A DNA stretch of 64,000 bases from Coriaria nepalensis (GCA_027186245.1 CP114487.1:11651001-11715000), one strand, 5' to 3'. Shown: positions 24,918-37,850, counted from the first letter of the stretch. Translations and numbers: made by a program. The notes: a model not told the origin generated them from the letters alone.

Positions 24918-25417
24918 AATCTGTATTAGAGAAGGAGCTAGACAGAAGGTTCACTGACTGGTCAGCCAGGCTTTGGGAGAGAGTCTGACAGCTTGCGGAA
25001 CATAAATGTCCACTTCAAAGAGTAGTCTTGTCTTATAATGAGAAAGAAAAGGAGATGGAAAGTAGAATTTCATATTCAGAGCAAAATCTCAAGGACCTGA
25101 TGACAAGGGTGGGTGGAATGAGAGAAGAAAATCATTATCTACGACAGAATCTTGCTGAATTAGAAGACAAGTATAGGGCAAAGAAAGAAAGTAGAGATTG
25201 CATCACAAGGAATTTGGAGGAGAATGAGAAGGAATGCAGGGAGTTGCATAAATCAATAACAAGGTTACTTAGGACCTGCAGTGAACACGAGAAGACCATC
25301 AATGGTTTTGGAGAAAGATTTAGTGAGGAATTTAGTGTTCAACCAGTGGAAATGCTTGATAACCAAACGGTGAAATTGCAGATGGAGAAAGTCAAGTCAA
25401 ATGGACCTTCTGTCTAA
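24918..25417 (+). pseudogene. Coiled-coil protein gene fragment (plus arm of inverted pair)
   Basis: A frame from 25028 encodes coiled-coil sequence with the marks NLKDLMTRVGGMREEN, LRQNLAELEDKYRAKKES and LLRTCSEHEKTI. Similarity continues upstream (VLEKELDRRFTDWSARLWERV, then QLAEHKCPLQRVV) but is cut by in-frame stops, and there is no start region or full-length gene. It therefore looks like an internal piece of a long plant coiled-coil protein, tentatively of the At3g55060/At2g39300 kind (from memory, low confidence). A diverged second copy lies in opposite orientation immediately downstream. Confidence 0.6.
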
Positions 25418-25755
25418 CTCCTTGCATTCATTCTCCTTCTCCAAATTCCATGTGATGCAATCTCTACTTTCTTTTTTTGCCCTATACTTCTCTTCTAATT
25501 CAGTAAGATTCTGCCGTAGATGTTGATTTTCTTCTCTCATTCCATCCACCCTTGTCATCATGTCCTTGAGATTTTGATCCAAATATGAAGTTCTTTCATT
25601 CTTATTATAAGACAAGACTACTCTTTGAAGTGAAACATTATGTCCGCAAGCTGTCGGGCTCTCTCACAAAAGCCTCTCCTCTTCTAAACGATACTTCTCA
25701 AGCTTGGCTGACCAGTCAATGGACTTTCTATCTAACTCATTCTCAACAGTGCCAG
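25397..25755 (-). pseudogene. Coiled-coil protein gene fragment (minus arm of inverted pair)
   Basis: The minus strand encodes the same segment as the plus arm: LDRKSIDWSAKLEKYRLEEERL, a stop, then SLQRVVLSYNKNER, NLKDMMTRVDGMREENQHL and RAKKESRDCITWNLEKENEC. Some differences are amino-acid replacements and some are indels. This copy keeps KLEKYRLEEERL, which the plus arm lacks, while the plus arm continues further at its 3' end, so neither is simply a copy of the other as they stand now. Not a functional gene. Confidence 0.6.
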
Positions 25756-26961
25756 AAACTTCATTACCTTCCAATCTTTGTTTGAATCCATTCATTCACA
25801 ATGAAAGGCCTGGTTGCATGAATCATCGCACTAGAAGGGAAATATTTGAATATCTAGAAACAATAGGAGTAAATATGTCAAGAGATGGTGAAGAAATTAA
25901 GATATGCACACTATTAGTGTACATGAAGGGCTAATGGGTTGAAACCTCACGGTCAGCAAGAGCAAGCAATACTGACCCAAGACCTCCAGCAGTAAGGCAC
26001 TTCTAGGTGGAAAAACCGAGTAGCTCCATGAACAATGAAACAACAGCAATCCAAACTGCAGAATATCCAGCTTTCCCTACAAATTGGAAACCCATCTGCA
26101 TGGAAAACAAGAAAGTCCACGTACATTGCTTATCAGCAATTTTTTTCCCATATCTACTTATAACCCAAGCACACAAACCCTAAATTCAGCATACCAAGAA
26201 ATGCTCAAAAACCATAAAATGGAAATTTACCTTTAAATCGAGAAGATGAGGGAAGCAGCTTACGAAATCTGGGATGAGCGCTGAAGAGAAAAGGAAAGGG
26301 AAGAGAAATGTGGATTTTGGTGAAGAGAAAGAAGGCTGGGACGATGAGAAAGAGATTTGGTGAAGAGAAAGGGCATAAGGAAAGAAGATCACCATGAAAT
26401 AAAGGAAAGTCAACATTTTCAATCAAGCATTACACAGCAATCAAAGGCGATGATTTCAGAGCATTAACGTACCACTAATCTTGGCGAATTCAACAGATAG
26501 CAAAGCGAATTCATGTCCATTGCCTGCCCAAAACTTCAGGGATTACATTTCCTGTAATTTCTGGATTTTGTCCATAACTAGAATTGCTTTACTGCTGTAT
26601 ACATATTATTGAATGTTATTCCATAATATAGAGTTTGCAATTTCATCTTACTGAGATCTACTTTAAAGGGAACAGAAATGGTGAAGAGGACGAGCAAGGG
26701 AAGAGAAGAACGGAAGGTGACGGTTCAGAGTTTGCAATTTCGTGTTCACGAAGAAAGAGAAAGAAAGGGGTTAAATTAAAACTTTTAAATATTTAGAGTA
26801 CATATATTGAAATTTTTATAAATAAGGGGGTACTTAGAAGAACTATAAATTCTAGAGTTAAACCCTCTCCTTCGACTTCAACATCTGCAAACTAATTCTC
26901 AGTCTGCTCAGAAGCAGAAGAGCAAAAACATGGCGGGCAAATGATACGCAACGGCTAAAAA
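25756..26961. other. Upstream region of the topoisomerase gene
   Basis: No gene seen. AT-rich, with short frames on both strands that have no recognisable similarity. The leader of the topoisomerase gene should lie in the last hundred or so bases (about 26860-26961), where the sequence becomes C-rich. Confidence 0.45.
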
Positions 26962-29900
26962 ATGATTCAAGTTCAGAGGAGTTTCCTATTGGAAGTTACT
27001 TCCACTACTACCGCAGCTTCTTCCTCCATAGTCTCAACCTCTCCAGCTCGTTCATCTCTGCGTCTCGCACTCTTCATGCCCAAGGTCTCCTTCATTTCCA
27101 TCTCTGTGATTTTCCTTTTTCTTCTACAGCTTCTACGTTAGATTAAGTATTTTGTATGAAATGAACAATATTGATACACTATCAAGAGTAATCTTGTCTG
27201 ATTGTTTAGTTTTATCGTTGAATGCATTTCCCATTCAGAATAACAGTCTTATTCTATCCCGGATGGTAATCGAAAGGAAGTTTGTTCTCTTTACTTCATT
27301 TTATGGAAATCATCTTGTTGATGTTGAGAATTAAAGTTGTGTTGTGCTGGTGGTACAGCTGCAGTCCAGGTTCTCTCAGAGTTATTCAGGAAATTTCTTA
27401 CCAGCTGCTGGAGAATCTACAAAAGGTTCTCTGCTTAGTTTTGAAAAGAGCAGAGTAGCTTGCATGATCAAGATGGACCTTGGACGATATTATCATACTC
27501 TTAGGGGTCCTGGCTATGGTTCTGGGTTGACCAATCAATCCTCCTTAAGGCCAGTATTTCCAAATTCCTGGACATCTTTCAATGTTTTCAATCAAAGCTG
27601 TCTGAATAGCGTTGTCAGAACACATTTACTTAGTCATGGAGGTTTTGCAAAACGGTTTCTTTCTCCAGTTGCGGGAGAAACAATTAAGGATGATAGTAAG
27701 AATGTTGGGAATGCGAGTAGCGAAACCAAAGCCTCGAAATCCTATCGATTTAATAAAAATTGGAAGCGGAAAAAGGCATTAGCTTCTCACAGTAAAAGTG
27801 GAGCTACTACCTCAAGCACCACAGTCTCTACAAATTCTGACGAGGAAAGTTCAAGTAAACAGATGGTCGAGCCTGTGCAGGAGGCAATTTCTGGTGCATC
27901 TTCCAGCAAAAGTCATCAAGACTCCAAAGTAAATAAAAAAAAGAAGTTCAAAAGCAAAAAGCCCAAAGGGAAGAACTCTTCTGCTAGTTCCACGGAACAA
28001 ATAGCAATAGGAGCTCATCAAGATGTTCAAGAAAAGAGGTCAGGTGTTGAGAAAAGTGGCCAGAATCCGACAGAAGATTCAGAGGTTTGTAACCTCTAAG
28101 CATCCAGAAATTCCGTAATTATTTTTTTTGTTTTCATTTTCTCAATTTTTTACCTCATTGTACGATTTTACCTAACTGTGCAGTTTTTCAGAAGAATTTG
28201 GCTGGGGATACATCTGTGGAAGTGCTTAAAGGCTCCACTCATTCAAAACAACCATCACATAAGAAAGGAAGGAACTCGGTTAGAAAGGGAAAACCAGTGG
28301 AGACAGCCAGTCATCCTACACAGAAACAGGGAGCAGTAGGAACAGTTAAACTGAAACCTCAGGGACAAAAGACACTGAAGCAGCTGTATCCCCCGACTGG
28401 GAAATCTGTTCTGGTGGTGGAGTCTCTCACAAAGGCAAAAATCATTCAGGGATATCTTGGTGATATGTACGACGTGTTGCCTAGCTATGGCCACATAAGA
28501 GACTTGGCCGCAAGGTCAGGCTCTGTACGACCCGATGACGATTTTAGCATGGTCTGGGAAGTCCCATCTTCTGCTTGGACTCATCTCAAGAGCATAAAAT
28601 ATTCACTTAGTGGGTATGTTTTTTTCTTCCTCACATTCTGCTTTCGTATCTTTATGAGTCTATACATAAACTAAGGGTAAACTATCATAAGATTGAATTA
28701 TTGTTTGTCAATTGTCATCTTATGTGGGCTCGCAATATCAATATCTGTTTTCTCTCCCTTACCTCCTTACTTTGTTGGTTTTACCTGTTTTGTGCTTTTC
28801 ACTTTCCTTTTTCTTCTTACATTTTTCCTCAGAGCAGAGAATCTTATTCTTGCCTCCGATCCCGATCGTGAAGGTGAGGCAATTGCATGGCACATCGTTG
28901 AGATGTTGCAACAACAAGATGCTCTACATACTGGCCTTACAATAGCAAGAGTCACCTTCCACGAAATTACTGAGGCTTCCATAATAAATGCTCTGCAATC
29001 TCCAAGAGACATTGATGAAGACTTGGTTCATGCTTACCTTGCTCGGCGTGCTTTAGATTATTTGATCGGATTTAATGTCTCACCACTGTTATGGAAAAAA
29101 TTACCTGGTTGCCAGTCAGCTGGGCGAGTTCAATCTGCTGCACTCTCACTTTTATGCGACAGAGAAATGGAAATTGATGAGTTCCAACCAAAGGAGTATT
29201 GGACTATCAAAGTCGAGTTGAACAAAAAGGATCCCGGTTGTTCCTTGAATGTCCCTGCACATTTGTTCCATTTTGATTCCAAAAAGTTCAATAATTTTTC
29301 AATCAGCAGCCATGCTGAGGCACAGAAGATTGAACAGGAAATCAACTTGGAAAAGTTTCAAGTGGTCAAATCCAAAAAGAATAAACTGAGGAGAAACCCT
29401 CCCACACCATATATAACATCAACACTTCAGCAGGATGCCGCTAACAAATTACAGTTTCCCGCATCACATACAATTAAGGTTTGCGAAAATTTTGTTTTAT
29501 GCCTGTATTGCTGTCTTGGTATACTTTATGTTTGGTCTTTGTATTCACATTATGCTATTAATGCAGCTTGCTCGGAAACTTTATGAGGGGATTCAGTTGC
29601 CTGATGGCAAGGCGGTGGGTCTAATAACTTTTATCAAAACAGATGGACTACATGTAAGTATCACTTTCACTGCATGCCCTCCTTTCCATGCTACTTGATC
29701 ACTGCCTCTTGGTGGTTAGTTTTACTTTTACATGTGTCTCTTTCAATGACTGGTGTTTTGTGTGAGAGAATTTTTGGTTTGATAAATTATCTTATATATT
29801 AATTATCCTGTGAGATGTCTGCAATCATCCGCATTTCCAATTTGTTATCTCATACTTAAATGGATTGTGATATGCGAGGCTTGTTTATGCATAAGTTCAT

Positions 29901-32900
29901 ATTACTTTGAATATGTGATGTTTTAAATTTGAATTAAGGTGTATGGTGGGCGTGGTGATACTCCTTAGTGTAGTTCTAATACTATCATAGTTTGGAATTT
30001 GAGTTTTCTTGCTTGCAATCTTATTGTTGAATTATTCGATTTTTCAGATTTCGGAGGATGCTGTAAGGGAGATACGAGGTTTCGTCACTCAAAGGTAAGA
30101 TAGTCTGATTTCTATATCTTCTACTTAAAGGAAACAAGAAAAAGTTAGCCGCAATGCAATAAATGTTTCTAGAAGTACTCCCTACCAAACTCCTGATATC
30201 CTGTAATCTATCTAGTTTCCTGACAAGGACACATCTCAATAACTGCAGGTATGGACAAAATTTTGCATCAGAGAGTATACATAAATATTTCAAGAAGGTC
30301 AAGAATGCCCAAGAGGCCCATGAAGCCATTAGACCCACTGATATCCGAAGGCTACCATGTAAATAAATAAACCTCTTCTTGCTGCTTGATGCAGATTCAA
30401 TCAATGGTCTTTTATAGAGTTTAGAAATAACTCAATTTAGACTAGCCTTGCGTAACATATAATTCTATCACATTCATGTGTAGCAATGCTCGTTGGTAAA
30501 CTTGATGAAGATTCCTATAAACTATACACCCTTATATGGTCTCGAACAGTGGCATCCCAAATGGAACCGTCCATCATTGAGCAGGTTAGATTAAAAGTGT
30601 TCTTTAATACTATAAGAAATTAAGGGAGCAGAGAGGAGTTGGGAATATGATGGAGAGATGGAACTTATACAACAATTTTTGATGATATTAACAGATTCAA
30701 ATTGATATTGCAAATGCTGGAGAGTCAATAAGTTTCCGATCGTCCAGCTCAAGAGTCGAGTTTCCTGGATTCCGAACAGTTTTTGAGGTATCATTTATGG
30801 ACAGCCCAGCTAAATCTGTCTTCTGGAGATGTTCTAATCAAGTAGTTCAGTGTACAGCTGATAGAACTTAATAAATTGTTGATTGATCATAATTTCCAGG
30901 ATGTGGAAACTGACGTAATTAAACAAAAAGATAATGAGGATAATTTTCGTCATGATGCTTTTGGAATTCTTAATGAATTGAAGGTAAGCATGCTTCTCTA
31001 GAAAATGTATTGTTTTCTTCAAAGCTAGTAGGTTATGTATGGTTTTATATAAGTAACTGATCCTTATGACTGAGACACCATAAGGAAAGTCTTTTCTGTT
31101 ATGAGGTACTTTTCCACTCCTATATTCTCATTAGTCAGCATGGGTTCAATCCCCTCTCTCTCTCTCATTTCAGAACAAATTTCAGAACAAAATGTTAACT
31201 TTATTATTTTTAGGTAGAGGATCAACTGCATCTTAGTGTAGTGGAACTCAAGCAGCAGTTCACCCAGCCTCCACCACGCTACTCTGAGGGATCATTGGTA
31301 TGCTATCTTTTGTCAAAAGGGGAGACTTCGTTTCTAAATGTAATAAAACAACTTAATTATACAAGGATCATGTACATGTACATTAATATGAAAAGAGGTA
31401 CGTTAACCATGTGAACTAAATTTTGCAAAACTTTTAAGTATGTATATATATATATTATATTATAAACTTTAATAATTTGCTCTTATATTTTAAGGTTACA
31501 GAACTAGGATATATATATACACAAGAAACCCTAGACTAATAATCATGGTAAATCTTGACAACTAATTGACAATTGCATATCTTAGAAATATATTCTAAGA
31601 TTTCTCCTAGGATTTCTCCTAGGATTTCTCCTAAGATTTCTCCTAACCGAATCCTAACAATATCTTTCCATATTTTCAACAATATATATTATAAATTGCT
31701 CTATCTTTTTATTTTTCTTGAAGACAATTGTGGAATTAATCTGGGTAGGATTTGACCTGTAGTATAGCCACAACCAGCCGCCATTTGACTCTCACCTGCA
31801 CACTCATGCAAGGGTTATATGTGCATTGCATGCGCCAAAACATCAAGGATTCTTTGATTATGCCTGCGGATTTCTATAGGTATCTCCTGTGGTTCTCTTA
31901 CCTTTATGATGATGGACATTGCAGATTAAGAAGATGGAGGAGCTTGGAATTGGAAGGCCTTCAACATATGGAACGACATTGAAAGTCCTACAGGTAAATG
32001 AGTTTGTGCTAATGTTCAAATCCAAGTTTCCAGGTGTTCTAATAGTTTTATTCTATGAAATACAATCTAACTCAAATATATGCAAACCCTAGTCTTCGAC
32101 AATGAGTACCTATTTATGGTTTTGAAACAACAGTTGGTGTGAATTGTTTAGGGCTACCCATGCACAAAGCTTAACAAAAGTGTAATAAAAGGCCTCGGTA
32201 CAAGAATAAAATTTCAACTATTTGGACTCTTACATCCATACAATATGCTTCATCTGCAACACATTCCTTCTTAATCTGTAGAAGGAATGAATAATTCGTC
32301 GTATTTGCTTGACAATTCCTTTAACCATGTTTATTTGGTGTATCAGGATAGAAACTACGTGACAGTTAAAAACCAAATACTACATCCTGAGTTTCGTGGC
32401 CGCATGGTATGTGGTGAAGCACTTGATTACCTTGAATTTTTGTATATTAATTATATTTGTAATCAAGCACAATTTCTTTAGTTAAATATCATGAAATTTG
32501 GTCTTACAATATGGTCTTACGAGGAGGAAGGGGAAACCCACTATATTTTGTCACTAACTGGTTTAAAACATTCGATTTACATAAAGTGGAAAACGGGGAA
32601 ATGCCATTATTTTTTATGTATTTATTAAAACGCAATGGTTTTTTATAATTTTAGTTTTCTTTTTGTCACCTTTGTTGATCTTTAGGTGTCCGCATTTCTG
32701 TCTCACCATTTTTCAGAGATCATGGACTATAGTTTTACTGCTGATATGGAAACTGAGGTAAGCTTTGATAACAATGGGCAAATTTTGTTTTAGTATATTA
32801 AGATTTGGTATACTTCTAATTGGTTTTTTCACAATGGTATTGGATTCTTTACTTCTCCATCTCTCTTGTTTCAGCTTGATAATGTTTCTGCTGGCTTAAC

Positions 32901-34474
32901 TGAATGGAAAGGTCTCCTAAATGATTATTGGACCCGATTCAGTTCGTACTGTGACCGTGCAAATAATGTCAATATTCATCAGGTGCCAATAGTGTAAAGG
33001 AATAATATAAACATGCCCTCTCTTAGGAGTTGTTAGTTTTATTTTCAGTTTCAAAGCATACTCAATGTTTCAGGTGGAGAAGATGTTGGAGAAGAAATTT
33101 GGAAGTTTCTTATTTTCTTCTCTCCCAGATAAAAGCAGGATATGTCCAAGGTATGCATGCAGCAATTTGCCATGCGCTGTTTGTTACTCCAGATTTTTAT
33201 GGGCCTTTTGTTTATCTGTTTCCACCTTTCGTTTGAATTTTATAAAGAATGGTGGACTGTTTTGATTCAATTTTCAGCTGTATGGAGGGCACTCTGATTT
33301 TCAAAGTAAGCCGATTTGGAACAGGCTATTCCATAGTTTGTGATCGACCCCCAGGTTGCAAGTGAGTATAAAACAGTACTCTTAACAATCCCCCCCTTCT
33401 CTCTCCCTGTTTCTCTCTCCCAATGTAAGCCCATACAACCCCTTTAAGCAAAAGTACACTAAGTATACTCTTTTGATTGTCATATGTAGGCACGTTGCGA
33501 TGACAATATATGGTGACGAAGAGGAAGAGGTCAGTCCTCAAACCAACTATAATATTGAAGAGCCAAAATTGCTAGGTCTTCATCCAGGGTCCAATGAAAA
33601 GGTTTGCTTTAACGTCTCACTTTTCATATTACCTTATTTGACCAGCCGACCTCTAAATATTACATAAAAATTGGCTCCTCCCCCTTTTTTTTTCTTTTGG
33701 CATTTCATTTACAGAAATTTAAAATTAAAGGTCTTTCTTTCCCTTCTCCAGGTTCTTTTGAAGACTGGTCCTTACGGATGTTATGTACAGCTCGGTGAAG
33801 ACAGAAAGGGATACTTGCCCAAAAGAGCCTCTGTTTCTCTGGTACGTGAAAGTTGCGATACATTCCTTGATGATAATGTAGATCTTCTAGAATCCTCCTC
33901 ATCTCTTTGAATGCACACTTACAAGAATATGGACTATGTTCCTTTCTGACGTCCTCGAATTTGCATCATAAAAATTGCTGAGAAATTAAATCCTTTTTCA
34001 GATCAAGGATGTGGACTCTATTACCCTTGAAGATGCTATTGAGCTACTACGCTACCCTTTAACATTGGTATGTTGCTCACTCTTCTGCCTTTTTTTCTTT
34101 TTCCTTCCTCTTTCTTCTACTCATCTACAATGACCACTCGATAGGGGAACCATCCCAAGGATGGACAACCCGTGATTATCAAGATTGCCAGAGTCGGATT
34201 TTCCGTTAGACATCGTCGCACAATAGCTTCTGTCCCCAAGGTTGTTTTATTATATGTATACATATTTTATTGAATCTTTCATGACAATTTCCATACTTAC
34301 ATTACTAATATCAGTCTGACTAAATGGTTTGTGTTATTTGATCGATACATTGGGCAGAACATGAAACCCAGCGACGTCACCTTGGAGCAAGCATTGGAGC
34401 TTCTATCAAGTAACGATGTAAGACGATGCGGTCGACCTAAAAATAAGCCAAAACTTGAAGAAGCCTTTGACTAG
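26962..34474 (+). CDS. DNA topoisomerase type IA, organelle-type (At4g31210-like), with Tyr to Phe at the cleavage position
   Basis: 22 exons join in phase to 1157 residues: 26962-27084, 27359-28084, 28192-28613, 28833-29478, 29567-29653, 30048-30094, 30249-30358, 30484-30584, 30695-30787, 30900-30983, 31214-31297, 31925-31993, 32347-32406, 32686-32757, 32875-32982, 33074-33150, 33278-33361, 33490-33601, 33752-33841, 34002-34067, 34145-34240 and 34358-34474. The first ~41 residues are rich in Ser, Thr, Ala and Arg, as in an organelle transit peptide. A Lys/Ser-rich linker follows, then the bacterial TopA-like core. The TOPRIM domain has Glu 360, SYGHIRDL, and DPDREGEA with Asp 433, Asp 435 and Glu 437. 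AHEAIRPTD carries His 708; GIGRPSTY and a CPSC zinc finger follow. The core normally relaxes negative supercoils by single-strand cleavage through Tyr in YMRTD. Here that segment reads TFIKTDG: Phe 661 and Lys 663. The gene is otherwise intact, so this may be a cleavage-dead paralogue. Confidence 0.93.
31599..31646. repeat. 12-bp tandem repeat in a topoisomerase intron
   Basis: Four adjacent copies of GATTTCTCCTAG or GATTTCTCCTAA in the 627-bp intron between the exons ending 31297 and starting 31925, the longest intron of the downstream half of the gene. Confidence 0.85.
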
Positions 34475-35448
34475 ATCATCATCATTAAACACACAATGGG
34501 AATGTAATTTTGATGTCAAAGCACATATACAAGATGAACTGATAAAGGGTCAAACCCATCATCTTTCTTTCTTTCTTTTTTTTTTTATTTTTTTTATTTT
34601 TTTTGACCAGAACATTTTTCTATTTGTAATTGAAATATTAACGAACCCAAAAATAAGAAATAGAAAAAAAAATAGCCATTCTAAAATTAAAATTAAAAGG
34701 TGGTGATATGATCGAATAACAGTCACCTGTAAAAAAATTTTGGGTCTTGTAATTAGTCTTAGTCGTGAGTCTGGATACAGTAGCAATTGTTGTCATAGTC
34801 AACAAGGTTGAAACTTCAAATTGGGAGGGCGATCCTCGAATTTTCTTGGTTCTTGTCTAGAGGATAATAAGTTTTATAAAGGGGTATTAGAATCTTTTTT
34901 TTATATATAGTGTGGTATTTTAAATTAGAATTCATCATTTGTTTTTTTCTTTCTGATCTTTTCCGTTTCGTCGATTTTGTCCGGATTCTCTCTTTGTCCG
35001 GATTTTGTCGATTTTGTAATTTTTGGTGGATCGCTCTTATATGAAACATTAGAATTTGATCATTTTTTAGTCATTCATCGAATGATAAATCACTACAAGT
35101 GATATTCCCGTATGATGTTCTTTACCTTCCTCAGTTGCACGTAGATGGGTTTCTTTACCTTCCCTTGTCTTTATCAATGGCTACTGCTACCAACCCATTT
35201 CCTCCATTTCTATTTGCGTTATTTTTGGGCAACCACATTGTCTCTTGTCTTTTCATTTCCAACAAAACAGAAAAAATAGCTCTTGTTTAGTTTTCAAGTT
35301 CTGGTATAATGGTATGAATATGATGCCCCTGTTCTCTCTCTCTAGTGGATAAGAGAGAGATGAGAATTCCTGTTAGCTGTTTGTGTTTTGGATTTACAAA
35401 CTTCAACTCACATGTCTGTCTTATGTTGTTTGACAGATGAAGATAAGC

Positions 35449-35492
<44 letters not shown>

Positions 35493-35976
35493 CCCTTTCA
35501 TCTCCATGATTAATTGCTATCTTCTGCCTGCTTTTCTTCTTTTGGATGTTTTGATTGTTTGAAACTCAGAACTTCAAATATATCAAGCCAGAGAGGGAGA
35601 GAGAGTGAGAGTCCAGGTGTTGGGCAGTTGGGCAGGTTGTAAATTTGGTGTTTGACCAATCTAACAACCTTTGACCCATGTTCAAGAACAAAAGTGACAC
35701 CCTCCATTTGTTTGATGATCCTAGGATGTTTATTTATCTTTGAACGATATGTCGCGTATATAAATCCGACATATCGCTTTTAAGAAAAGCAAATCTGTCT
35801 ATTGTCATCACACCCAAATCCAATCACTCGTCTCTGCTACTGAACTCATCACTGACATGGCTTCTACTCTCCTTCATCTAATAAATCCCAGCTGACCTCA
35901 ATTTCTTCTGAAAATCTGGGCTTTTCGGTGTAATTCTTCCGTTAGCTCATGCATTGGGATTGATTGCAATTTGAAG
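34475..35976. other. Intergenic region with TC microsatellite
   Basis: 3' flank of the topoisomerase and 5' region of the trihelix gene, same orientation. AT-rich with T-runs at 34565-34600. No gene seen. Confidence 0.5.
35453..35489. repeat. (TC)n microsatellite
   Basis: About 18 TC dinucleotides, roughly 500 bp upstream of the trihelix-like start codon, within a wider pyrimidine-rich stretch. Confidence 0.9.
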
Positions 35977-37269
35977 ATGGAAAACCCTAGAAAGAAACGC
36001 GCAGAATGTAAAACGAAGCTGGAAGACTGCAATCCATCAGAGTATTCTTCAGGTTCTCGACGAACTAGGTCTCAGAAAGCAGCACCGGATTGGAGTTTAA
36101 CGGATTGCCTAATTCTCGTTAACGAGATCGCCGCTGTTGAAGCGGACTGTTCGAAAGCTCTGTCCACTTACCAGAAATGGAAGATAATTGCAGAAAACTG
36201 CACAGCTTTAGATGTTCCACGGAATTCTAATCAATGCCGTCGGAAATGGGATTCATTGCTGGCTGAGTACAAGTCTAGGGCTAGTTCGTCCCGGACAAAG
36301 AAATTGGGGAAATCTGAGAATTTCGATGAAGATTTGTCTAAATCGATAGATCATCTTGTTAGAGCACGAGAGGGAGAACCGGATACTGACCCAGATAGTG
36401 ATCCAGAAGCAGCCGCTGAGATGGTCGATGAAATGCCAGAACCAGGTATGAATGGTCTAAATGCATTTTCCTGTAAAATTTGCTGGTTTTATACTTTTAT
36501 TGAATTCAGTAATGGTGCTTCTGGAAAGGTAGATACAATCTCACCGGTACGTTTAGTAGTGGCAAGTTGTTCTTGGCGCCATTTATGAAGTCTGTAGTCA
36601 TCTGCAATCAAAAGTAGCTTAGTGGGGAAGAAAATCCTTGATGCCTAGTGCTTTGACCTGTTCAAAAAAATACCGTATATTTAGCTATTCCTAGTCATAT
36701 CAAAGCTTTGCTCATGCTACTTAGTCTATTCTGTTCACTGTAATCATTGGAGCCTTTTGCTATCTTTCAGTAGATACTGTTACAAGTCATTTCTGCAGAT
36801 ATAAGATAGTGAACTAAAAGAATGAATGTCCAAACTAATGTTTTTTTCTAAATTTGCAAATTTTATGATGTAATTAGCGTCTAAGAGGAGGAGAAGACGG
36901 ATTGCACCTCAGAAATGCTGGTCAGTAGATCGCGAGCCTACCAAAACGGAAAGCTTTTCTAAAGAAAAGGCTCTGATAAACACGGAAGACTGCAAGGAAG
37001 AAAAGGAGAGAAGTAACAACATTGAAGAGGAGGAGCAGCAAATAATGGCTACAAAACTACTGGAAACTACGGAAATGATCCGTGCAATCGTGACCGATAA
37101 TATCATTTCAGACTCTGAGCATCCGAGTAGTAGTAGTACTGGTGTTGATGGAAAGAGTGTTAGTGAAGAGCAGCAAATTGCTTCTCTGAGGAGTCGAGGG
37201 GACAAGCTTATCTCTTGTCTTGGAGATTTTCTCAACACCCTCAACCAGTTTTCTGATCTTGTCCACTAA
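35977..37269 (+). CDS. Trihelix/Myb-like DNA-binding protein, At4g31270-like
   Basis: Two exons (35977-36445 and 36878-37269, phase 1) encode 286 residues. The N-terminal third holds a Myb/SANT-like trihelix module at about residues 33-105, with the three spaced tryptophans in PDWSLTDCLILVNEI, YQKWKIIAENC and NQCRRKWDSLLAEY. An acidic spacer (EPDTDPDSDPEAAAE) follows, then a basic patch SKRRRRR at the start of exon 2 that could be a nuclear localisation signal, and a C-terminal helical region rich in Glu, ending in FLNTLNQFSDLVH. Members are nuclear sequence-specific DNA-binding factors; targets cannot be inferred. The start is the ATG at 35977 (MENPRKKR). Gene order next to the topoisomerase and the ChaC-like gene matches At4g31210-31270-31290. 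Confidence 0.88.
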
Positions 37270-37850
37270 TGCAAGTAATTAACCAACAATAACCATCAGT
37301 TCCCTTTTCTCAATATCTGTTTGTTGAGAAATGACCCCGTCATTTTGACAAAGGTAGAGCGAGTAGATAAAATGTTTTATTGTTAATAGTTTGGGGGAAG
37401 AAAGTCTAATTTACTCAAATATTTTAATATAAATAGTCATGAATTTTCCTTCACTCTTCAAGGAGGGAATATTCTCCTCCTCATATGGTGTCTAGGTTCA
37501 TTGAACCATTTGTATTGCGTAAGATTAACAAATCTACCGACTTTTAATGACTTTGATTGCACTTCAATTGTTTCTCGAGGTGGTCCGTAGTAAGAAAAAC
37601 TGTCGGTGTTTGTAAAATGTTGTCCGGATTCAATGAATCGGAATGAAAGTTGGAAGCACAATCTGTTCAGATTGATAAATTAATTAATTATCATTTAGCA
37701 TCCATGACTATGACATGGATGGATGGATGTATGCCATGCTGCATGTAACACATAGTTAGACAATTGACATGTCACGAGGAGGAAGAATGAATTCTGTCAT
37801 TGCATGCATGCATGGACGATTTGGAACCATACATAGATGAGTATTGCTTC

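Larger units (their letters stand above)
24918..25755. repeat. Imperfect inverted repeat, arms about 320-340 bp
   Basis: Plus-strand 24918-25250 is closely similar to the complement of about 25415-25755, with a spacer of about 165 bp. Long shared words include one around TTCAAAGAGTAGTCTTGTCTTATAAT and one around TAGAGATTGCATCACA. A transcript across it would fold into a long imperfect hairpin. Confidence 0.75.
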
